NCBI GenBank assembly: GCA_900545835.1
Contig: URBB01000073.1
Span: 1 to 10,752, forward strand
Length of the DNA stretch: 10,752 bases
Source of the DNA: an uncultured Collinsella sp.
GTDB lineage: Bacteria; Actinomycetota; Coriobacteriia; Coriobacteriales; Coriobacteriaceae
Direction of reading: 5' to 3'
In this document: one piece after another, positions 1-5,726 of the stretch
Numbering within the stretch: the first letter of the stretch is position 1
Layout: every line of letters starts with the position of its first letter
Made by a program: the position numbers and the translations under genes
The notes under the pieces: model-generated
What the model was told of the DNA's origin: nothing
The model's input: only the letters and a program-made list of their open reading frames with translations
The model's database searches: none

Positions 1-3
1 CCG

Positions 4-37
4 GTCTCGTGGGCTCGGAGATGTGTATAAGAGACAG
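4..37 (+). other. Illumina Nextera/Tn5 adapter (non-genomic)
   Basis: These 34 bases match the Nextera read-2 transposase adapter as I know it. They begin GTCTCGTGGGCTCGG and end with the 19-base Tn5 mosaic end AGATGTGTATAAGAGACAG (19-37). The three bases before it (1-3) would be the end of the index. This is library sequence left on the end of an assembled contig, so bases 1-37 should not be interpreted biologically and genomic sequence starts at about 38. Confidence 0.97.
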
Positions 38-52
38 ATATGTGACCGCGGC

Positions 53-105
53 AAAAGGATGGCAATACCGCAGTCATCCAAAGGGAGGGCCTGGTTGCAC
101 CGGGC

Positions 106-106
<1 letters not shown>
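53..106 (-). terminator. Candidate weak terminator of the ABC operon
   Basis: Downstream of the ATPase stop, read on the minus strand, there are two short hairpins. The first has arms GGCC/GGCC plus GGT/ACC with one C-A mismatch (88-106); it overlaps the stop codon and is followed by CTCCCTTT. The second has arms GGATG/CATCC (57-61 with 75-79) and is followed directly by TTTT (53-56). An alternative pairing (43-51 with 68-76, nine pairs including one G-U in the minus-strand RNA) competes with the second. Each is weak alone, but together they could end the operon. The contig end lies just beyond, so nothing further can be judged. Confidence 0.4.
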
Positions 107-1305
<1,199 letters not shown>

Positions 1306-1323
1306 GTCTCTACCTTTCGATAT

Positions 1324-1348
1324 GCGGCGCCACGCTGAGGGGCGCCGC
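1324..1348 (-). promoter_or_regulatory. Intercistronic hairpin before the ATPase gene
   Basis: A perfect 8-bp GC-only stem (GCGGCGCC with GGCGCCGC) and a 9-base loop lie in the 68-base gap between the MalG-like permease and the ATPase gene. The minus-strand transcript has no U-tract after it, so it is unlikely to be a full terminator. The ATPase ribosome-binding site (AAAGG, just downstream) is outside the stem. It may block 3' decay or set a lower level of ATPase message; that role is inference. Confidence 0.6.
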
Positions 1349-1373
1349 AGAAACTTGCAAAACAGTTACGGCA

Positions 1374-2213
1374 TCAGCCCTTGACGGCACCTGCCACCAC
1401 GCCGTCGATGATGTACTTCTGGCAGAGGATGTACATGACGACGATGGGGACAACGACCATCATGATGCAGGCCATCATGGGGCCGAGCTCGACGTGGCCG
1501 TAGCCGCCGCGGAAGTACTGGATCAAGATAGGAATGGTCTTGTACTTGGTGGAGTCGAGCGTAAGGTAGGGCAGCAGGTAGTCGTTCCAGACCCACATGG
1601 TCTCGAGGATGCCAACCGAAAGATAGGTGGGCTTCATGATGGGAAGGACGATCTTAAAGAACACCTGGACCGGGTTGCAGCCGTCGATCATGGCCGCCTC
1701 CTCGATCTCGAGCGGAATGTTCTTTACAAAGCCGGCGAACATAAAGACCGCCAGGCCCGCGCCAAAGCCGAGGTAGATAAAGCAGATGTTGAACGGCGTG
1801 TTGAAGCCGATGCGGTCCGCCAAATTGGACAGCGTGAACATGAGCATCTGGAAGGGCACGACCATCGAGAAGACGAACAGGTAATAGAAGAAGTTCGAGA
1901 TCTTGCTGTTGACGCGCACTACGTACCAAGCACACATGGAGCAGCACACCAGAATCAGCACGACCGACGTGACCGTGATGATGAGCGAGTACATAAATGC
2001 CGAGGCAAAGCCCTGCTCGTTAAGGGCATGCATGTAGTTTGCGAGGCCGTTGAACGTCTCGGGCGTGAGCAGATCGAATGCCGTGGTGGTGCTGATTGCA
2101 GTTGCCTTTTTAAAGGAATTGAGCGCAATCATGAACACGGGGTAGATCCACGCGAGCGACAGAATCGTAAAGAAAATCGAGAGCGCGCGGTTGATAACCT
2201 TATCGCGTTTCAT
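1374..2213 (-). CDS. Carbohydrate ABC transporter permease, MalG-like
   Basis: Inner-membrane subunit of the sugar importer (binding-protein-dependent transport family, MalG/LacG side), 279 residues, normal family length. I see about six membrane segments, the first at roughly 11-31 after a short basic N-terminus. The cytoplasmic EAA loop reads EEAAMIDGCNPVQVFFKIVLP from about 171, with Glu172, Asp177 and Gly178; this loop docks on the ATPase. The start codon overlaps the stop of the MalF-like gene by one base (TAATG), and a strong AAGGAGGTG lies 8 bases upstream inside the previous gene. The two permeases are therefore probably translationally coupled and made in equal amounts. The substrate is not readable from sequence; an oligosaccharide is the family expectation. 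Confidence 0.93.
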   Translation of the reverse strand: MKRDKVINRALSIFFTILSLAWIYPVFMIALNSFKKATAISTTTAFDLLTPETFNGLANYMHALNEQGFASAFMYSLIITVTSVVLILVCCSMCAWYVVRVNSKISNFFYYLFVFSMVVPFQMLMFTLSNLADRIGFNTPFNICFIYLGFGAGLAVFMFAGFVKNIPLEIEEAAMIDGCNPVQVFFKIVLPIMKPTYLSVGILETMWVWNDYLLPYLTLDSTKYKTIPILIQYFRGGYGHVELGPMMACIMMVVVPIVVMYILCQKYIIDGVVAGAVKG

Positions 2214-3067
2214 TACTGCTGCACCTCCTTGGACCTCGTGGCCTTAAGCTGAATCATGGAGATGGCTACGACCAGGATGCAGAAGATAACCGCCTTGGCC
2301 TGACCGATGCCCTGCCATGCGATACCGGCACGCGAATAGAACGTGTTGTAGATGTTCAGGGCGAGCATCTCGGTGGAGTGCGCGGGGGCGCCGCCGGTAA
2401 GGGCGAGGTTCTGGTCGAACAGCTTAAAGCCGTTGGTGATGGACAGGAACAGGCAGATGGTGATGGTCGGCATCAGGTTAGGGATCTTAACCTTCCAAAA
2501 CGTCTGCCATGCCGTGGCACCGTCGACCTTGGCGGCCTCGATGTAGTCGGACGGAATGGACTGCAGACCAGCGATGTAGATGATCATCATGTAGCCGACC
2601 TGCTGCCACAGGGTCAGGATGATAAGGCCCCAGAAGCCAGCAGCAGAGTTAAGGGCGATGAGCTGGGCGCCCACGTTGGAGAGCAGGCAGTTGATCAGAA
2701 TCTGCCAGATGTAGCCCAGCACGATGCCGCCGATCAGGTTAGGCATAAAGAAGATCGTGCGGAAGATGTTGGTGCCCTTGAGCGCTTTGCGGGTGAGCGC
2801 CTGCGCGATGGCGAGGGCGATCACGTTGATGAGCACCGTCGACAGGAAGGCAAACGCCACGGTAAAGAAGAACGACGTGGCAAACTGCGGATCGGACAGT
2901 GCGCGCACGTAGTTCTCGATACCGACAAAGTGCGTGTTGTTGATGGTAATAAACTGGCAGAACGAGAGATAGAAACCCTGGATAAAGGGGATCACGAACC
3001 CGATCATAAACGCCAGACACGTGGGCAGCATAAAGAGCGGCCACCAGCGCTTGAGTGCTTTGCCCAT
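2213..3067 (-). CDS. Carbohydrate ABC transporter permease, MalF-like
   Basis: Partner permease of the importer, 284 residues. This is the short MalF-type form found in Gram-positive sugar importers, without the large periplasmic loop of enterobacterial MalF. About six hydrophobic segments are visible, starting near residues 11-33. The EAA loop is DYIEAAKVDGATAWQTFWKV from about 174, with Glu177, Ala178, Asp182 and Gly183, the residues that contact the ATPase. The C-terminus is basic and polar and carries the ribosome-binding site of the next gene. The start is supported by AAAGGA seven bases upstream. It lies 87 bases after the binding-protein gene, separated from it by a strong hairpin, and overlaps the MalG-like gene by one base. 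With its neighbours it makes up a CUT1-type importer, by operon structure and resemblance. Confidence 0.93.
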   Translation of the reverse strand: MGKALKRWWPLFMLPTCLAFMIGFVIPFIQGFYLSFCQFITINNTHFVGIENYVRALSDPQFATSFFFTVAFAFLSTVLINVIALAIAQALTRKALKGTNIFRTIFFMPNLIGGIVLGYIWQILINCLLSNVGAQLIALNSAAGFWGLIILTLWQQVGYMMIIYIAGLQSIPSDYIEAAKVDGATAWQTFWKVKIPNLMPTITICLFLSITNGFKLFDQNLALTGGAPAHSTEMLALNIYNTFYSRAGIAWQGIGQAKAVIFCILVVAISMIQLKATRSKEVQQ

Positions 3068-3087
3068 AGAAGGGTCCTTTCAATATG

Positions 3088-3123
3088 CAGGGGGCGGGCA
3101 AACCAACGTCTGCCCGCCCCCTG
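3088..3123 (-). promoter_or_regulatory. Strong hairpin between binding-protein and permease genes
   Basis: A perfect 13-bp stem (CAGGGGGCGGGCA with its exact complement at 3111-3123) and a 10-base loop lie between the binding-protein stop and the ribosome-binding site of the MalF-like gene. On the transcript the stem is followed by CAUAUUG rather than a U-run, so it is not a standard terminator. In many sugar importers such a structure protects the binding-protein message from 3' decay and lowers permease expression; malE-malF is the classical case. That role is inferred here. Confidence 0.75.
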
Positions 3124-3154
3124 TCGCTAATCAGATAGCTTGGGCAGCAACTGC

Positions 3155-4471
3155 TTACTCGGAAGCAGCCTTCTCGGTCTTCCAGCCATCGACGAAGGCG
3201 TTCTTGACGCCGTCCCACTTGCTGTTGTCGGCAGCATAGGCAATCAGAGCCTGCTTGAGGTTCTTCTTCCACTCCTCAGAGGGGATGTAAACGAAGTCCC
3301 AAGCGACGGTCTTCTTGCCGTCCTTGGCCATGGCAACGGCCTGCTGCGAGAAGACGTTGGTGGTCTCCTTAGCGCTCTTGAACGGGGCAGTCAGACCCAT
3401 CTTGTCAGCGATGATGCTGGTGGCGGTGTCAGAAGTGACGCACCAATACATGAAGTCCTCGGTGGCCTTCTGGGCATCCTCGGAAGCCTGGGAGCTGACG
3501 CACCAGTAGTTCTCGCCGCCGGAGCACAGGCCCTGGTTCTCCTCGCCGTCGACACCGATGTAGATGGGCATCATGCCAATCTGATCGTCGGTCATGCCGG
3601 CCTTGGTGAGGTCAGCGTAGGCCCAAGAACCGTTCTGATAGAAGACGGCCTTGCCGGTTGCGAACTCGTTGGTGGCGTCGTCGCCGGTCTTGGAGGCAAG
3701 CTGCGAAGGATCGCAGGTGGAGTCGGTGATGTACAGGTCGAAGATCTGCTTGAAGTTGTCGAGATACTCGCCCTTAATCTCGTCGTCCTCCTGGTTGTGC
3801 TCCTTCTCGAACTCGTAGTAGAGCGGGAGGTTGGCGAGGTGGGTGGTGTAGCGCCAGCTGGAGGAGTCATCCATGCCGGCGGAAGTAAAGGCACCCTCGA
3901 CACCAAGCTCGTCCTTGCGGGCCTGGATGTCGTCGGCACAAGCCTTCAGCTTGTCGAAGGAGTTGATGTCCTCGGCCTTGTAGCCAGCCTTCTCGAGCAG
4001 CTGCTTGTTGTAGATGATGCCGTAGCTCTCCTGGACCCAGTCGATACCCAGATCCTTGCCGTCGGACTGCAGAGCCAGGGAGTCGTCAATGAGCTCACCG
4101 CGAAGCTTGGTATCGGACAGGTCGGCGCAGTAATCCTTCCAGTTCTTAAGGCCGGTGGGGCCGTTGACCTGGAACAGGGTCGGAGCGGAGCTCTTGGACA
4201 TCTCGGACTTGAGCTTCTCCTCGTAGGTGTTGGAGGCGGCGGTCACGATCTTGACCTCGACGCCCTTCTCCTTCTTATAGGCCTTGGCGATCTCCTTCCA
4301 CTCCTTATCGACCTCGGGCTTGAATTGGAGGAAGTAGACCTCGGCAGCGTCACCAGAAGCAGAGGAGCCGGAGCCGGCAGAACCACCGCAGCCCACGAGA
4401 CCCAGACCAAGAACCGCAGCCGCGGAACCAGCAAAGCCCAGGAACTGCCTTCTGCTCATTTCGTTCTTCAT
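3155..4471 (-). CDS. Sugar-binding lipoprotein of the ABC importer (Tat-type signal)
   Basis: Extracellular solute-binding protein (family 1, MalE/UgpB-like) that captures the sugar and delivers it to the two permeases. It has 438 residues from the chosen start. The N-terminus has a twin-arginine motif SRRQFLG (Arg7-Arg8), a hydrophobic stretch and a lipobox ending LVGC (Cys28), followed by a Gly/Ser-rich linker. It therefore appears to be exported folded by Tat and then lipid-anchored. The motif FATGKAVFYQNGSWAY (270-285) is typical of sugar-binding proteins of this family. Start choice: an in-frame GTG at 4489 would place the AAAGGGTGG ribosome-binding site inside the gene, whereas the ATG at 4471 has it 6 bases upstream, so 4471 is preferred. 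It is the first gene of the operon, with two candidate repressor sites upstream. The ligand is unknown; an alpha-glucoside is a guess from the shared regulator and the neighbouring PTS. Confidence 0.93.
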   Translation of the reverse strand: MKNEMSRRQFLGFAGSAAAVLGLGLVGCGGSAGSGSSASGDAAEVYFLQFKPEVDKEWKEIAKAYKKEKGVEVKIVTAASNTYEEKLKSEMSKSSAPTLFQVNGPTGLKNWKDYCADLSDTKLRGELIDDSLALQSDGKDLGIDWVQESYGIIYNKQLLEKAGYKAEDINSFDKLKACADDIQARKDELGVEGAFTSAGMDDSSSWRYTTHLANLPLYYEFEKEHNQEDDEIKGEYLDNFKQIFDLYITDSTCDPSQLASKTGDDATNEFATGKAVFYQNGSWAYADLTKAGMTDDQIGMMPIYIGVDGEENQGLCSGGENYWCVSSQASEDAQKATEDFMYWCVTSDTATSIIADKMGLTAPFKSAKETTNVFSQQAVAMAKDGKKTVAWDFVYIPSEEWKKNLKQALIAYAADNSKWDGVKNAFVDGWKTEKAASE

Positions 4472-4560
4472 TACAATCCACCCTTTCACACCGTGGCGGC
4501 ACCCTTTGCCGCCGCCTTCGGAGATTGGCTCGGGGACTTTGCCCCTTTTGCTGATTTGAA
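4472..4560 (-). promoter_or_regulatory. 5' leader of the ABC operon with two hairpins
   Basis: The 306-base gap between the binding-protein and regulator genes holds, from right to left: the regulator's terminator, two candidate operators, and this leader. The leader transcript can form GGGG-CAAAGU-CCCC (4532-4545) and GGCGGC-AAAGGGU-GCCGCC (4495-4513). The loop of the second repeats the 8-mer AAAGGGTG, which is also the ribosome-binding site 21 bases further on. No riboswitch class is recognised. Confidence 0.45.
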
Positions 4561-4579
4561 CGATACGCTATTTGGCTAG

Positions 4580-4591
4580 TTGTTTGAACAA
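4580..4591. promoter_or_regulatory. Candidate operator A for the GntR regulator
   Basis: TTGT-TTGA-ACAA is an inverted repeat that matches the HutC-family core GTnTAnAC at all but one position. On the minus strand a possible -10 element TAATAC (4597-4592) lies immediately upstream, which would place the operator over the transcription start of the ABC operon. I could not find a good -35 for it, so the promoter itself is uncertain. The operator call rests on similarity to three other sites in the window. Confidence 0.5.
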
Positions 4592-4654
4592 GTATTACTA
4601 GAGCGGTAGAAAAACTTCGGTGAACGGTAATTTCAACTTGATACTTGACAAGTT

Positions 4655-4666
4655 TTGTATAAACAA
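4655..4666. promoter_or_regulatory. Candidate operator B for the GntR regulator
   Basis: TTGT-ATAA-ACAA is an inverted repeat that fits the HutC-family core GTnTAnAC exactly. It differs in one base from the TTGTATATACAA type of site known for Gram-positive TreR. It lies 75 bases upstream of operator A for the ABC operon. A separate 11-base palindrome, ACTTGACAAGT (4643-4653), is adjacent. On the minus strand its TTGTCA could serve as a -35, but no convincing -10 follows at the right distance. Confidence 0.55.
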
Positions 4667-4684
4667 TTATTTGTTATCGAATGC

Positions 4685-4739
4685 AGAGAAAACACCCGGT
4701 CAAGCCGATGCATCGTCGGTTTGACCGGGCGTTTTCTCT
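4685..4739 (-). terminator. Rho-independent, probably bidirectional, terminator of the regulator gene
   Basis: A long hairpin lies 38 bases after the regulator's stop codon. The outer arms are AGAGAAAAC and GTTTTCTCT (9 bp). One mismatch follows, then CCCGGTCAA paired with TTGACCGGG and a further inner stem to a 3-base loop near 4712. With an A-rich left arm and T-rich right arm it reads as an intrinsic terminator on either strand. It insulates the regulator transcript from the ABC operon promoter region. Confidence 0.9.
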
Positions 4740-4777
4740 TTGAGGGCATGAGTCTCGTCAGGCTGCGAGCTAGCCGG

Positions 4778-5497
4778 CTATCGCTTGGAATTGACGCGGT
4801 AATGGAAGATCTCGGGGTGTGTGCGAGTGTGCGTCACCTCAAACAAGATGCCATCCGAGGTGTACGACTGACTCTCCATGACGGCAACGCAGTTGTATTT
4901 GCCGAGGTCAAGATAGCTGCAGTCCTCATCGTTGGCGAGCTCGACACTCACCGTACGGCGGCTCGCCATCACTTTGACACCGCGCTTGTGCTCCAGATAG
5001 CCGTAAATAGAATCTGCCGCGATCTCGGGGGTCAGGCCCTTGGCGATCGACGCCAAAAAATAGCCATGGTCCACTTGGCGCGCGTTGCCGTTGAGGCTTC
5101 GGACACGTACTACGCGAATAAGCTCCTCGCCCACCCTAAAGCCCAGGCGACAAGAGAGCTGCTCGGTGCAAATCAAATGTTCAAAGGACTTAACGACCGT
5201 CGATGCAACGGCATTGTTGCGCTTTGCAAACTCGCCAAACGACTCAACCTCTTCGAGTGCGCCCAACATGTCGGTTTCGCCCTTAAGCCAAATAACGCGC
5301 ACGCCCTTGCCGTGTATGGGCTGCACAAACATCCCGTCGGCCAGCATGCTCAAAGCGCGGCGGACGGTATTGCGCGTGCAGCCAAATTCCGCGGTCAGCT
5401 CGGCTTCGGTTGGCAGCATCTCCTGAAACGCATAGGTCCCGTTAATGATGCGCGAACGGATCTCGCGGTAGATTCCTTCGTATATCGCTTTTGGCAT
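4778..5497 (-). CDS. GntR/HutC-family transcriptional regulator, TreR-like
   Basis: DNA-binding repressor of 239 residues. A GntR winged-helix domain occupies about 1-70, with helix-turn-helix residues LPTEAELTAEFG (28-39) followed by TRNTVRRAL. A UTRA ligand-binding domain occupies about 85-235 and senses a small molecule, in this family often a sugar phosphate. The C-terminus (SYTSDGILFEVTHTRTHPE) resembles the end of Gram-positive TreR, which responds to trehalose-6-phosphate; the effector here is not proven. An upstream in-frame ATG at 5542 exists, but AGAGGTG sits 6 bases before the ATG at 5497 and the usual family start fits there. The gene is divergent from the PTS gene and upstream of the ABC operon in the same direction, with its own terminator. 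Four candidate operators flank it, so autoregulation and control of both transport systems are likely. Confidence 0.93.
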   Translation of the reverse strand: MPKAIYEGIYREIRSRIINGTYAFQEMLPTEAELTAEFGCTRNTVRRALSMLADGMFVQPIHGKGVRVIWLKGETDMLGALEEVESFGEFAKRNNAVASTVVKSFEHLICTEQLSCRLGFRVGEELIRVVRVRSLNGNARQVDHGYFLASIAKGLTPEIAADSIYGYLEHKRGVKVMASRRTVSVELANDEDCSYLDLGKYNCVAVMESQSYTSDGILFEVTHTRTHPEIFHYRVNSKR

Positions 5498-5551
5498 TGT
5501 TTCACCTCTACATAATTTATTTCCGGCTAGGCACGATAGCATTTCTTAAAG

Positions 5552-5561
5552 TTGTTTAAAC
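5552..5561. promoter_or_regulatory. Candidate operator C (regulator promoter)
   Basis: TTGTTTAAAC contains the palindrome GTTTAAAC, an exact GTnTAnAC core, and is identical to the 10-mer of site D 122 bases away. On the minus strand it would overlap the -35 region of a weak promoter with an extended -10 (TGCTATCGT) ahead of the regulator gene. It is followed at once by another inverted repeat, ACCGA-ATA-TCGGT (5560-5572). Autorepression is inferred. Confidence 0.5.
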
Positions 5562-5576
5562 CGAATATCGGTAAAG

Positions 5577-5608
5577 CGACAGGATTTAACCGTTGACGGT
5601 TTCTGTCG
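5577..5608. repeat. Interrupted palindrome in the divergent intergenic region
   Basis: The outer arms CGACAG and CTGTCG enclose the inner arms AACCG and CGGTT around the centre TTGA. It lies between sites C and D, upstream of the likely PTS promoter and of the regulator promoter. No U-tract follows on either strand, so it is not a terminator. A binding site for a second regulator is possible; I do not recognise a known antiterminator sequence. Confidence 0.5.
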
Positions 5609-5660
5609 TGCCCAAATCGGTTTCGCTCAAAACTGCCGGTACGACAATCGTCTGGTCCTC

Positions 5661-5683
5661 TACAATGAATCCATTGTTTAAAC
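5661..5683 (+). promoter_or_regulatory. Candidate PTS promoter -10 and operator D
   Basis: TACAAT (5661-5666) matches the -10 consensus at five of six positions. No clear -35 is seen at 16-18 bases. The expected transcription start, near 5673, runs straight into operator D, TTGTTTAAAC (5674-5683), which has the same 10-mer as site C. A repressor bound here would block the start of PTS transcription. The gene's ribosome-binding site GGAAGG lies at 5715-5720. Confidence 0.5.
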
Positions 5684-5726
5684 GTTTCCCCACGCGCAAC
5701 GCGCCTCGATATTCGGAAGGCAGAAC

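Noticed and set aside
19..37. Tn5 mosaic end as a real transposon terminus
   Set aside because: It is embedded in the full commercial adapter (4-37) at the contig edge, so it is library sequence.
4472..4489. Upstream GTG start at 4489 for the binding protein
   Set aside because: It would put the only good ribosome-binding site inside the coding region and extend the signal peptide without reason.
3140..4579. Long plus-strand open frame (479 codons) opposite the binding-protein gene
   Set aside because: The translation is a low-complexity Leu/Gly/Val-rich shadow, while the minus strand encodes a clear family with signal peptide and ribosome-binding site.
5498..5542. Upstream ATG start at 5542 for the GntR regulator
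   Set aside because: The extra 15 residues are not family-like, and the ATG at 5497 has a good ribosome-binding site.
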